From positions 1 to 33,972 of the forward strand of contig JAAYYI010000079.1 of assembly GCA_012515445.1 (NCBI GenBank): DNA of 33,972 bases, written 5' to 3'. The position numbers and the translations under genes were made by a program. Shown here piece after piece: positions 8,064-17,366 of this stretch. The stretch comes from Candidatus Bathyarchaeota archaeon. Its GTDB lineage: Archaea > Thermoproteota > Bathyarchaeia > Bathyarchaeales > Bathycorpusculaceae. The number at the start of each line of letters is the position of its first letter. Position 1 is the stretch's first letter. The notes under the pieces are model-generated. The model ran no database searches, had not been told where the DNA came from, and worked only from the letters and a program-made list of their open reading frames with translations.

Positions 8064-8618
8064 ATGAGTGAAGCCCAAAAAAAGGCGCCAGTCGAATTCA
8101 AAACAAGCGGAACAATAACTGAAAACGGCGTAGTCGTAACGGAGCAAAGCAGCATCGACCAATTAACCAGCCGTGGATACGGCACCTCTGAGGGCAAAAC
8201 CTTCACCGTAGCCTTCTTTGAAGCACTCTACCTCCAAGACAAAGAAATGCTAGAAGCGAAAACACCCGACGGGCAAACACTAACCTTCCAAGAATTGCTC
8301 CACCGCTATGAAGAAAAAAACGAGAACGCTTGGGTGAACTACCTTGTCTACCGAGACTTACGCAGTCGTGGATACGTCGTCCGCGAAGGCTTCGGCGCAG
8401 GGATAGACTTCCGCATATACGAACGCGGATCCTACGGCAAAGACACCGCACCGTACCTCATCTTAGTAACGCAGGAAGGCAAACCCTTACCCATAGCAGA
8501 CTTAGCCGATGCACTGTCAAAGTGCCAGACACAGAAAAAAGAGTTAATCCTAGCAGTTACTAACAGGCGGGGCGAAATCGTCCATTACTCAGTGGGCGAA
8601 ATGCATTTCCCCGTCTAA
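8064..8618 (+). CDS. endA: tRNA-splicing endonuclease, probable structural (beta) subunit
   Basis: The protein has 184 residues. The C-terminal half has the EndA nuclease fold: YLVYRDLRSRGYVVREGFG, DFRIYERG, PYLILV, and KKELILAV followed by EIVHYSV. Of the catalytic triad, Tyr (Y119) and Lys (K159) are present, but the His position is Thr (T128 in DTAPYL). The second EndA-like protein at 27887-28438 has Y120, H128 and K159. This pairing matches the alpha2beta2 enzyme known from Crenarchaeota, in which a catalytically defective beta subunit supports the alpha subunit. Assembly is inferred. The gene overlaps the convergent minus-strand gene by four bases. Confidence 0.85.
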   Translation: MSEAQKKAPVEFKTSGTITENGVVVTEQSSIDQLTSRGYGTSEGKTFTVAFFEALYLQDKEMLEAKTPDGQTLTFQELLHRYEEKNENAWVNYLVYRDLRSRGYVVREGFGAGIDFRIYERGSYGKDTAPYLILVTQEGKPLPIADLADALSKCQTQKKELILAVTNRRGEIVHYSVGEMHFPV

Positions 8619-9658
8619 AACGACGAAGTTCTGCCTTCAATCAGTTCCCTAACAGTCATCATCTCAATGTTCAATCGGTAGTTAGTCCGTGCACGCACTT
8701 TACCCCGTATGGCATCATCGGCGAAGCCGAACGCAACCATTATTCCGCCTGTAGCGCGATTTCTCGCCAGCGACGCCGCAAACAGATCAATAGCGTTCAT
8801 ACCAACCGCATCGGTTTGCTTAATCGAAATCGGCAGGTTCAACCTTGAAAAGCCGTCGATGCCTAAAGCGGTATCCTTTGATGATCCCGGTTTTCCGTCT
8901 AAGCGCTTAAGCACCCACTGCTGAAAGTCGCTACTTGAGAGCCTCCTAAGGCTCGATTCGCTGACACGTCGCTTCTTGACAAAAACAAACCCTGCAACGC
9001 CAACAAATACGCCGGCCACCACAACCGCTGTGACTGTGCCGATTAGACCCCAATCTAAGCCATCGCCTTTTGTGTTGGCTACTACTGCTCCCTCGGTTAC
9101 GTAGCCGGAGCCGCCGCAGTCAAGGCAAGTAATCATCCCGGTACCGTCGCATTCGCTGCAGACTGTTCCCTCTTCAACAACTCCTGTTCCGTCACAGGAG
9201 CTACAGGTAATTTCATCCGCGTTTACCGTCATCTGTACTTTAGTCAATAACACTGTGCCACTGTAATAGGTAGTAAAGGGAATTGATAACGCCACTGTTA
9301 CCTCCTGACCCGGAGGAAAAGTTGTTTCCTCAGAGGTTACGCTGTGTCCTTCTAAGCTTGCAGTAATCGTTGCAGTAATTTCGCTGTCTTCTCGGTTGAT
9401 GTAAACTGCATTTACATCGGTTGTTGACGCCATTTTACTGGCAGTCATGGTGCTCATAAAAAGGTTAGGCTTACCCTGGCCAGTGCCGCTACAGCGGGAA
9501 CACTCTACAGTTTCTACGTCGCCGATGAAACCTGTTCCTTCGCATTCCAGGCACTCGACCTCGCCGGCGCCGTTACAGGTTGGGCACTTTACTTTCGCTG
9601 CCTGTACAAGACTTAAACATGAAAAGACTAAAAGGCTAATGAATAAAGCGCTTAGCAA
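8615..9658 (-). CDS. Exported CxxCxGxG zinc-finger, transmembrane, Mrr-like domain protein
   Basis: From the TTG at 9658 there are 347 residues. A signal peptide (about 1-20, cleavage after VQA) leads into DnaJ-type CxxCxGxG repeats in two groups: CPTCNGAG, CLECEGTG, CSRCSGTG (25-60) and CSSCDGTG, CSECDGTG, CLDCGGSG (152-185). A beta-rich spacer lies between them. A transmembrane helix (about 205-227) ends in KKRR, placing the C-terminus inside. Residues 240-342 resemble the restriction-endonuclease-fold Mrr-like domain: GIDGF (D268), ISIKQ (K280), and a later GGIMVAFGFADDA. Active residues look partly kept. The start is uncertain: an AUA at 9670, 9 nt after GGAAGGT, would add the basic residues IKHK and make a better signal peptide. 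I know no described family with this order. Confidence 0.72.
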   Translation of the reverse strand: MLSALFISLLVFSCLSLVQAAKVKCPTCNGAGEVECLECEGTGFIGDVETVECSRCSGTGQGKPNLFMSTMTASKMASTTDVNAVYINREDSEITATITASLEGHSVTSEETTFPPGQEVTVALSIPFTTYYSGTVLLTKVQMTVNADEITCSSCDGTGVVEEGTVCSECDGTGMITCLDCGGSGYVTEGAVVANTKGDGLDWGLIGTVTAVVVAGVFVGVAGFVFVKKRRVSESSLRRLSSSDFQQWVLKRLDGKPGSSKDTALGIDGFSRLNLPISIKQTDAVGMNAIDLFAASLARNRATGGIMVAFGFADDAIRGKVRARTNYRLNIEMMTVRELIEGRTSSF

Positions 9659-10004
9659 TTTATGTTTTATTTTTAATTTACCTTCCTATAATATGCATTG
9701 AATGCTTCCACGCTACTATGCTAATGCAGGGCTCTGCTTATATAATTTCGCAAAAGACAAATGCGACCAAAAAAAGTTGCAATAGAGTGGGGATTATTTC
9801 GGCGTATAGTACGGAACCCACTTAACATGCACTTCATCCTCTACTGCGCTGACTTTCTCATGAATAAGCCTCTGCTTACTTAATTGTCTTTTAAAAAATT
9901 ATTATACAAAACGTCGCGTCTCTAAAAAAAGTTTAACTCCTGGAGTTCGTTGGAAAAGTGTTATAGCCAAGAAAGCCAACCCACTTCATACCCAAGTGAA
10001 TCAT
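9659..10004. other. Intergenic region between the zinc-finger/Mrr gene and rnhB
   Basis: This divergent interval carries the minus-strand SD GGAAGGT (9680-9686), an AT-rich GCTTATATAATTT at about 9736-9748 that could be a TATA element, and an A-tract near 9770. A minus-strand frame ending at 9794 encodes a short peptide ending HVKWVPYYTPK, but it has no start codon. No RNA gene is recognised. Confidence 0.4.
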
Positions 10005-10670
10005 ATGATAGTCGCCGGCGTAGACGAAGCGGGAAGAGGATGTGTAATCGGTCCATTAGTCGTCGCTGGCCTAGCAGTAAGAACCGAAGACCTACCTCAG
10101 CTAATCTCGCTTGGCGTCAAAGACTCAAAGATGCTCACCCCAAAAAAGCGGGAAGCGCTCTACCCAGAAATTATAAAGTTAACCCATAGCTACCACACAA
10201 TCAAAGTTTTACCCTACCTGATCGACAAAGCTGTACGCAGTAAACGCGCCCTCTACAAGCTAAACCGACTAGAAGCGCAGACAATGGCAAAAGTAATTGA
10301 GCAACTAAAACCTGACCAAGTCTACGTTGACGCCGCCGACGTAGTTCAGGAACGTTTTGGCCTTCACATACAAGAATGCCTAACGTTGAAAACTTCGATT
10401 GTGTCTGAACATAAAGCCGACCGAACTTACCCCATCGTTTCGGCTGCTTCAATTATTGCTAAAGTGGAACGCGACCGAGAAATCGGAAGCCTTAAAGCAA
10501 AATATGGCGACTTCGGCAGCGGATACCTAACTGACGAGAAAACCACAGAGTTCTTGAAGCGGCAACTTGTGGAGAACGATGGCGAGTACCCAAGTTGCGT
10601 CCGCAAATCCTGGGAGCCGGCAAGGCGGGCTAGAGCGGAGTATGGATATAGGCAGAAAACCCTCGGCTGA
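10005..10670 (+). CDS. rnhB: Ribonuclease HII
   Basis: This enzyme cleaves the RNA strand of RNA-DNA hybrids and removes ribonucleotides from DNA. From the ATG at 10005 it has 221 residues. The four acidic catalytic residues are visible: D7 and E8 in GVDEAGRG, D109 in VYVDAADV, and D139 in HKADRTYP. SAASIIAKVERD and GSGYLTDEKT are family signatures, and CVRKSW is typical near the end. A GTG at 9996 is in frame, but GTGA just before 10005 looks like the SD and most archaeal proteins begin MIVAGVDEAGRG. A short T-run (about 10684-10688) follows the stop. Confidence 0.95.
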   Translation: MIVAGVDEAGRGCVIGPLVVAGLAVRTEDLPQLISLGVKDSKMLTPKKREALYPEIIKLTHSYHTIKVLPYLIDKAVRSKRALYKLNRLEAQTMAKVIEQLKPDQVYVDAADVVQERFGLHIQECLTLKTSIVSEHKADRTYPIVSAASIIAKVERDREIGSLKAKYGDFGSGYLTDEKTTEFLKRQLVENDGEYPSCVRKSWEPARRARAEYGYRQKTLG

Positions 10671-10705
10671 AGCGACTTAGCGCTTTTTACTTATTGTATT
10701 TTGTT

Positions 10706-10760
10706 GTGTCTAAAAAGATACAATTTATTAACAGCTAATGTGTAATTTGAATGTAGACAC
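10706..10760. promoter_or_regulatory. Inverted repeat flanking the TATA-like region of the TrmB-type gene
   Basis: GTGTCTA (10706-10712) and its exact reverse complement TAGACAC (10754-10760) flank the AT-rich CAATTTATTAAC, the likely TATA element, and end 24 nt before the ATG. Such paired half-sites could be an operator for the regulator encoded immediately downstream. With arms of only 7 bp, chance cannot be excluded. Confidence 0.4.
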
Positions 10761-10784
10761 TTCGGTTTTAATGGCGGTTAATTA

Positions 10785-12467
10785 ATGAGTGAAAAAGACG
10801 TAACTAGGTTTCTACAAATTTTAGGTTTGTCAAAACGTGAAATCCAGGTTTATATGTTCTTAGCTAAGAGCGGCGTGCAGTCAACGAGCTTCGTAGCCAA
10901 GCGGCTGAAGATGGAGCGCGTACAGGCTTACCGCACCTTCAAGAAGCTCCAAGAGAAAGGCTTCATTGAAGCAACACTGGAAAGACCCACCCGCTTCACA
11001 ATTGTGCCGTTCTCAGCGCTAGTGGACAACTACATTACAGCCAAAAAGAATGAGGTTGTGAACCTAAACGATCAGAAACAGAACCTGCTAACCGCCTGGC
11101 AATCGATCAGTGCACCCGAATCTGAGTATCCAGTAGCTAAGTTCTCGATTATTACCGGTAAAAAGAAGATTCATTCAAAAATGCTTAACATGATTGAGGA
11201 ATCCAAATCCGAAGTCATCGTTTTAACGACCTCGCTGGGTTTAATCCAGGAGGACATCGCCGGCGTATTTGACGCTGCCATTGCGCCTTCACAGGAACGT
11301 AACGTGCAGGTTCAAATCATAACCGACGTCTCGATGGAGAACCTCAAAGTCGTCGAACGCCTTGACCGCAATATAGCGGAGGAAAAATTAAACATTAAAC
11401 TTCACCATATAAACATGAGTTCCAAAAATTTTCCAAGGTTTCTGATTAAAGATGAGGAAGAAGCTATTCTCTACGCTCCGTTTGGAAACGAAGCCTCCGT
11501 GCTTAACCTCGAAGACGAAGGCCTCTGGATCAACGATAAAATGTTCATCTCTGTGCTTAAAGCGTTCTTTGTACAGATGTGGCAGAGTGGAGTGGACGCA
11601 TCTAGACGAATCGACGAGCTGAAAAGCGGTGTACCCATCGGAGAAACCACAGTTATCAAAGGCGTCGAAGAGGCATGGAATAAAGTAGTTAAAGTTATAG
11701 AATCAGCCAAAAACGAAATCGTCATTATTACCTCCTCTCAGAGCATTAACAGACTCGCAGAAAACGATCCGTTAACAAAATTCTTCCGCAAAGGCCTAAA
11801 CGTGCGCTTAATGGCATCCATCGACCTTGACAACTTGGAGCCCGCGCAGAAGCTGGCAAAGCATTATGAAATCAAGCATGTGCCCATCAGCTACATGATT
11901 ATGATGCTGGTGGACAACAAGCATCTCTTCATGTTTAAGAGTCCACCACTAAGCGATGTAGGCACAGAGTCAGCTTTCTATCTTGCCGACACATTCTACT
12001 CAACCGATCCTAGTCAGGTGGAGCGTGTCAGCGAGATGCTCGATGACATTTGGAAACGCGGTATCGACATAGCGGAGATCACAAGCCAAGCAGGCACTAA
12101 GCTGCCCACGGTGGAAGTGGAGACCTGCGAGTCAGTAGCCTGCACGGTGGAGCGGATGCTGCAGAACAACGTTAACTCCGTGTTGATAACTGAGCATCAC
12201 CTGCCGCTTGGAGTCATAAGCGACCGCGACATTCTAAGGCAGATCATTGGGGAGAACCGTGACCCAGCCGAGATGGCTGCCAGCGACCTAAAGTTTACTC
12301 CGCTTATTATGCTTGAAAGCGACCAATCAATGATTACAGCTATGAAGATCATGTCTGAAAAGGGCATTAAACGCGCCGCCATGGTGAAGAACGGTCAACT
12401 TATCGGCATGTTAACTGAGGAAGCCGCAAAGAAGGCAGCGCTTAAAGTAAAAGCAGCAGCAACTTAG
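10785..12467 (+). CDS. TrmB-family regulator with two PLD-like domains and a CBS pair
   Basis: The protein has 560 residues. Residues 1-80 are the TrmB winged helix (LGLSKREIQVYMFLAKSG, VQAYRTFKKLQEKGFIEA). A helical linker (about 80-105) follows. Residues about 115-275 and 295-430 are two repeats of the PLD-like fold found in the middle of TrmB proteins, each starting near KKKIHSKMLNMIEESKSEVIVLTT or EEAWNKVVKVIESAKNEIVIITS. The HKD catalytic motif is not seen, so ligand binding rather than hydrolysis is likely. Residues about 440-555 form two CBS motifs (GVISDRDILRQI; GIKRAAMVKNGQLIGMLTEE), which usually bind adenosine nucleotides. Position before tpiA and the debranching enzyme suggests control of sugar metabolism; the effector is unknown. 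Confidence 0.85.
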   Translation: MSEKDVTRFLQILGLSKREIQVYMFLAKSGVQSTSFVAKRLKMERVQAYRTFKKLQEKGFIEATLERPTRFTIVPFSALVDNYITAKKNEVVNLNDQKQNLLTAWQSISAPESEYPVAKFSIITGKKKIHSKMLNMIEESKSEVIVLTTSLGLIQEDIAGVFDAAIAPSQERNVQVQIITDVSMENLKVVERLDRNIAEEKLNIKLHHINMSSKNFPRFLIKDEEEAILYAPFGNEASVLNLEDEGLWINDKMFISVLKAFFVQMWQSGVDASRRIDELKSGVPIGETTVIKGVEEAWNKVVKVIESAKNEIVIITSSQSINRLAENDPLTKFFRKGLNVRLMASIDLDNLEPAQKLAKHYEIKHVPISYMIMMLVDNKHLFMFKSPPLSDVGTESAFYLADTFYSTDPSQVERVSEMLDDIWKRGIDIAEITSQAGTKLPTVEVETCESVACTVERMLQNNVNSVLITEHHLPLGVISDRDILRQIIGENRDPAEMAASDLKFTPLIMLESDQSMITAMKIMSEKGIKRAAMVKNGQLIGMLTEEAAKKAALKVKAAAT

Positions 12468-12485
12468 CGGGCAACCTATATCCTC

Positions 12486-12498
12486 TCTGCCTTTTTTG
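12486..12498 (+). terminator. T-rich terminator after the TrmB-type gene
   Basis: CTCTGCCTTTTTT, 20-30 nt after the stop codon, is a plausible archaeal terminator. It separates the regulator from the tpiA run. Confidence 0.4.
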
Positions 12499-12530
12499 CA
12501 TGAAAAGTATTATTAATTAAACGACTTTAA

Positions 12531-13229
<699 letters not shown>

Positions 13230-13235
13230 TTTCAC

Positions 13236-14117
13236 TTGAAAGTTGAAGCAGAATGCGAATCTTGCCTGCTTAGCAGGGCGCAGATCCAGACTTATCAGGC
13301 TACAACTAACCCTGCATTGCGTTTCAGGTGCTTAGCCGAGATTGTGAAGCTGCTTAATAGGGAGTTTAAGCCCACTTCATGCGCTGCGGAAATCGGCACA
13401 AAACGTGACCGCATCATTCGCCAACTCAGCGGCTGCGACGACCCTTACAAGTACACGAAGAAACAGGCTAACCAGAAAGCCCTCAAACTGCTGCCGCATG
13501 CGAAGAAAGTGGTGGCGTCTGGTTACAATCAACAGGAACGTTTCAAAAAGGCGGTGCTGTGCGCTATCGTGGGGAACATTATGGAGTTTGATGTTCCTGG
13601 CCACAACTTCACTCTGAATAGTTTAGCGACGGTTCTGCGGGACGCAAGCAAAGACCTAGTAATCGACGATATAGACGCTGCCTACGAACTGGCGAAGAAG
13701 GCGCAGAGTGTGTTGTACTTGGCGGATAACGCGGGCGAAATCGTTTTTGACACGCTGCTGGTTGAGCAGCTCAAGAACATGGGCTTAAAAGTCATATACG
13801 TCGTTAAAGGCGGGCCGGTTATCAACGACGCCACGATGGAGGATGTTGAAGTCAGCAAGATGGATCTCCTGGCAGACGAGGTTATAACCACAGGCGCAGA
13901 CGCGGTGGGCTTGCAGAAGAAGGAGGTTTCAGCGGAGTTCCTGAAAGTCTACGAAGCCGCCGAGTTAGTATTCGCCAAGGGCATGGGATACGCCGAGACG
14001 TTAACGGAATACAAATTAACCAAACCGCACCTATTGATGTTTAGAACAAAGTGTACACCAGTCGCGAACTATTTCTGTGTACCAAGAAACAAAAATGTAG
14101 CAAAGTTGATGACTTGA
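13236..14117 (+). CDS. DUF89 family (ARMT1-like) metal-dependent phosphatase
   Basis: The protein has 293 residues. An N-terminal CxxC (ECESCLL) precedes a helical domain; the core has LYLADNAGEIVFD (D164, N165), the metal-binding DNxGE signature of DUF89, then VVKGGPVINDATMED and a late AKGMGYAET. Characterised relatives are damage-control phosphatases acting on sugar phosphates such as fructose-1-phosphate, and ARMT1. It sits between tpiA and a glycogen debranching enzyme with gaps of 6 and 1 bp, which suggests clearance of a damaged or unwanted sugar phosphate in this pathway. The substrate is not shown by the sequence. The start is TTG. Confidence 0.88.
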   Translation: MKVEAECESCLLSRAQIQTYQATTNPALRFRCLAEIVKLLNREFKPTSCAAEIGTKRDRIIRQLSGCDDPYKYTKKQANQKALKLLPHAKKVVASGYNQQERFKKAVLCAIVGNIMEFDVPGHNFTLNSLATVLRDASKDLVIDDIDAAYELAKKAQSVLYLADNAGEIVFDTLLVEQLKNMGLKVIYVVKGGPVINDATMEDVEVSKMDLLADEVITTGADAVGLQKKEVSAEFLKVYEAAELVFAKGMGYAETLTEYKLTKPHLLMFRTKCTPVANYFCVPRNKNVAKLMT

Positions 14118-14118
14118 C

Positions 14119-16176
14119 ATGAAATTGCCTGCTTTAATCTACCCAAAACAGTCGCTTGAACGTTTTGGCGAGGTTATAGCGCAGGAATGGATAGTAACCA
14201 ACGGGTTAGGCGGCTACGCCAGCTCCACTGTGCCCTCTGTTAACACACGCAAATATCACGGTTTGCTGGTGGCTGCACTCTATCCGCCAGGTGACCGTAC
14301 GGTTTGCCTTGCTAAACTCGACGAGGACTTGCTCTTCAGCAGCACGATTCTGCGTTTAGGCGCAAACGAATTCAACGGCGGCTTTTTCCCTCATGGTTAC
14401 CAGTATCTAAAAGAATTCAAAGTTGATCCATACCCAACCTACACTTATGAAGCCGGCAACATAGCTTTACAGAAGACTATTTTCCTATTGCAGCACAAAA
14501 ATGCAGTTGCAGTACTGTACAGTGTCGCAAACAATAATGCCTCGGATGTTACAATGCGGCTTTACCCTATGCTTACCTGCCGATACTACCACACCGTCAT
14601 CGACCGGAGCAGAATACCGCTTAACTTTACGCAGGAAAGCCAGCAGAGCAGCTTCCAAACGCATTTCAGCCGCCCCCAAGCAACAGTCGCCTGCCGCGTC
14701 ACCGAAGGCAAATTCGTCAAGGCCCTTAACTGGGTTGATCGCCTACATTTCCGCGATGAAGCCGCACGTGTCGAGGCTGACCATGACGACTGCTTCCAAC
14801 CCGGATACTTCGAATTAACTATCCCTGCTCAGTCCTCCAAGACGTTTACATTCACATGTTCTGCAAGTACGCAAGCTGCGGATGCGGTGCGCACTCTTGA
14901 TTCAGTCGGCAACTCAACCCAAAATGTAGATACATCACTTTCTAAGGAGTTGAACCGAAAAGAAGCGATGCTCGACAGCTTCTACAATATGCATCCTGAA
15001 GTGCCGGTGACTGATTGGCTGAATTGGCTGCTGCTCGCCGCCGACTCCTTTATGGTTGAGAACGCTGAGGCTCATAAATCGGTGATTGCCGGTTACCCCT
15101 GGTTTGAGCCGTGGGGAAGAGACACCTTCATCTCGCTACCGGGGTTAACGCTGGTTACCGGCCGCTATGAGGACGCGAAGGATATTCTGCGGACCTTCAT
15201 GCGTTACCTCAAAGGCGGCATGATCCCTAATTTCGTCGCTGACAAGACAGGCGTCCCAGTCTACAACACCGTCGATGGTACACTCTGGTACGTTAACGCC
15301 GTTTACCAGTACCTCAAGTATACGGGCGACTATGGTTTTGTGAAGTCGGAGCTCTGGGGTAACCTTCAATCGATAATCGAGAATCACGTACATGGCACAA
15401 TGTTCGGGATTAAAGTTGACTCTGACGGGTTGCTGATGCATGGCCCAAGGCTGAGCTGGATGGACGCAGTCGTTGAGGGTGACATGATAACGCCGCGGGC
15501 GGGGAAAGCTGTTGAAATCCAAGCCTTATGGTACAATACGTTAAGGATCATGGAGGCTCTTGCCAAGCAGTTCGGTGACCCTTCGCTTTTGGTGCATTAC
15601 GGCGCTATGGCGGAGCAGACCAAGAGAAGCTTCAACATGCATTATTGGAACAGTAAACTCGGCTGCCTCTACGATGTGCTCGAACCCAACGGTTACGATG
15701 AATCGATTAGGCCTAATCAGATTTTCACTGTATCACTCGAATACACAATGCTAGATCGCGAGAAAAGCCGACGAATTGTTAATTTTGTTAGCCGCGAACT
15801 CTTGACGCCATACGGACTCCGTACATTGGCGCTCGATGACCCCAAATATGTGGGCAAATGCATGGGTGACCGCAGAAGCCGCGACACCGCTTACCACAAC
15901 GGCACAATCTGGCCATGGCTGCTTGGACCCTACATCACCGCTTACCTAAAAGTAAACGATTACAGCCCAGAAGCACGCAAATACGCGCTGGATAACCTTG
16001 TGCTGCCGCTCTGCACAGTGGGCATGCACAAAGGCGGCTTAGGTACAATCAACGAAATCTACGACTGCGACCCGCCCAATGAGCCGCGGGGCTGCATCTC
16101 GCAGGCTTGGAGCATAGCTGAACCGCTAAGAGCTTATGTGGAAGAAATACTGCTGGTTAAACCAAAGTCTGAATAA
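14119..16176 (+). CDS. Glycogen debranching enzyme (amylo-alpha-1,6-glucosidase type)
   Basis: The protein has 685 residues. The N-terminal beta domain (about 1-270) starts with EWIVTNGLGGYASSTVPSVN and KYHGLLVAA, typical of archaeal and bacterial debranching enzymes. The C-terminal (alpha/alpha)6 barrel (about 290-680) carries YPWFEPWGRDTFISLPGL (about 325-342), SWMDA (about 447-451), and NGTIWPWLLGPY (about 593-604); acidic residues in these motifs are the likely catalytic set. It would trim alpha-1,6 branches from glycogen-like polymers in the cytoplasm. The ATG is 1 bp after the DUF89 stop, so it is the third gene of a tight run with tpiA. No signal peptide is present. Confidence 0.9.
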   Translation: MKLPALIYPKQSLERFGEVIAQEWIVTNGLGGYASSTVPSVNTRKYHGLLVAALYPPGDRTVCLAKLDEDLLFSSTILRLGANEFNGGFFPHGYQYLKEFKVDPYPTYTYEAGNIALQKTIFLLQHKNAVAVLYSVANNNASDVTMRLYPMLTCRYYHTVIDRSRIPLNFTQESQQSSFQTHFSRPQATVACRVTEGKFVKALNWVDRLHFRDEAARVEADHDDCFQPGYFELTIPAQSSKTFTFTCSASTQAADAVRTLDSVGNSTQNVDTSLSKELNRKEAMLDSFYNMHPEVPVTDWLNWLLLAADSFMVENAEAHKSVIAGYPWFEPWGRDTFISLPGLTLVTGRYEDAKDILRTFMRYLKGGMIPNFVADKTGVPVYNTVDGTLWYVNAVYQYLKYTGDYGFVKSELWGNLQSIIENHVHGTMFGIKVDSDGLLMHGPRLSWMDAVVEGDMITPRAGKAVEIQALWYNTLRIMEALAKQFGDPSLLVHYGAMAEQTKRSFNMHYWNSKLGCLYDVLEPNGYDESIRPNQIFTVSLEYTMLDREKSRRIVNFVSRELLTPYGLRTLALDDPKYVGKCMGDRRSRDTAYHNGTIWPWLLGPYITAYLKVNDYSPEARKYALDNLVLPLCTVGMHKGGLGTINEIYDCDPPNEPRGCISQAWSIAEPLRAYVEEILLVKPKSE

Positions 16177-16341
16177 GTGCCACATAAGTTAGCAACATAA
16201 GTAGTCAAAAAATAGGCAAGTATTCATACTACCTGATCTAAGAAAATACGGTTCGCTTCGTTTACCTCTTCAAAAGGAAATCAACTTTTTAGAAGTGGAT
16301 TATGAAAAAATCTAAAAAGGCATAAAGCCAACTAGTAGGTA

Positions 16342-17163
16342 ATGGTTTCCGAGCTTGACTCGCTACATAAAATACTGAATGATAAAACGCGAAGAAAAAT
16401 AGTTCTTTTGCTAAATGAGAAGGGCAGCTTGAGCTATACTGACTTGAAGAGTAGCTTAGAGATTACTAACAATGGTCTTTTGAACTTTCACTTAAAAGCT
16501 CTAGTCGACCTGGTGACAAAAAATGAGAAGGGACAATACATACTCACTGAAAGAGGCAAGTTTGCTTCAAAACTGTTGAGTGAATTTACCGAAGAAGACA
16601 ATACGTTTCATGCTAGAAAAAAAGGGTGGAAACGGCTATTTGTTGTAGTGCTTGCATTAAATATGACTTCATTTTCGTTACTGTTGTCATTGACATTTTT
16701 GGGCTATATCGATGTGGTTGAAATGATCAGCGGTATATTCGGCTTTTGTGCTTCTACTGTTTGTCTATTTTTTTTCTTTAAATTGATTCTACCTGAAACT
16801 AAAAATCAAGCTCAGACAGGGCAAGTAAGAACTATTCAGGATATTTTTGTTTCAGCACGACAAATAATAGAAGTAAAAGAAGAGATACAGCGCTGGGTAA
16901 ATGAAGAGGGAATTGCTATAGAAGTGGAACGGGAAGGTTTCATTAGAGGTCGCATAGGTGTTCCTAGCGGTCGGGGATTTAGCCTCCCGAAATATTTTGA
17001 GGTTTCTTTCAAGCTTCACCAGAATGGTGTGCTGGTTCATACGGAGGGATGGATAAGCGTATTTGATGTAAGCCATAGAAGTTTCTCTAAGACAGTGCTG
17101 GCCTATGCGGGGGTACCGAGAAAAAAGGCTGGGATATCATGGAAACTCTCTGGCAACGACTAA
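16342..17163 (+). CDS. Membrane-bound winged-helix regulator
   Basis: The protein has 273 residues. Residues 1-85 are an ArsR-like winged helix (LHKILNDKTRRKIVLLLNEKGSLSY, LLNFHLKALVDLV, a wing ending ILTERGKFASKLL). Two hydrophobic helices follow (about 97-120 and 127-150). The C-terminal part (about 165-273) is soluble, rich in beta strands and basic residues, and unrecognised. It may be a one-component, membrane-tethered transcription factor; its signal is unknown. Base composition of the gene is AT-richer than the sugar genes before it. The ATG follows TAGGTA. No neighbouring gene is obviously co-transcribed. Confidence 0.7.
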   Translation: MVSELDSLHKILNDKTRRKIVLLLNEKGSLSYTDLKSSLEITNNGLLNFHLKALVDLVTKNEKGQYILTERGKFASKLLSEFTEEDNTFHARKKGWKRLFVVVLALNMTSFSLLLSLTFLGYIDVVEMISGIFGFCASTVCLFFFFKLILPETKNQAQTGQVRTIQDIFVSARQIIEVKEEIQRWVNEEGIAIEVEREGFIRGRIGVPSGRGFSLPKYFEVSFKLHQNGVLVHTEGWISVFDVSHRSFSKTVLAYAGVPRKKAGISWKLSGND

Positions 17164-17366
17164 AAGTGTTGTCCGCATAATTGGTTTTCTCAATGAGAAA
17201 AAAATTTATGATAAGTTCGTTCATTAAGCACCTCTACTTTTTACCCTATAATTCGGTTCTAGTTAATCCTCACTAGTTCTTAGCTGGATATGTTACTAAA
17301 ATATCCCAAGCAAAAGGGACAGTAGATCAGTCGTTATAACTACCCTTAGAGGGTAATAGTTGGTTA

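Noticed and set aside
9794-9895. Minus-strand frame ending in HVKWVPYYTPK
   Set aside because: The peptide end looks protein-like, but between the upstream stop and the end there is no ATG or TTG and the only GTG leaves 12 codons. It may be a gene remnant.
17250-17275. tRNA-like GGTTCTAGTTAATCC
   Set aside because: It departs from the T-arm consensus and no acceptor or anticodon arm can be drawn around it.
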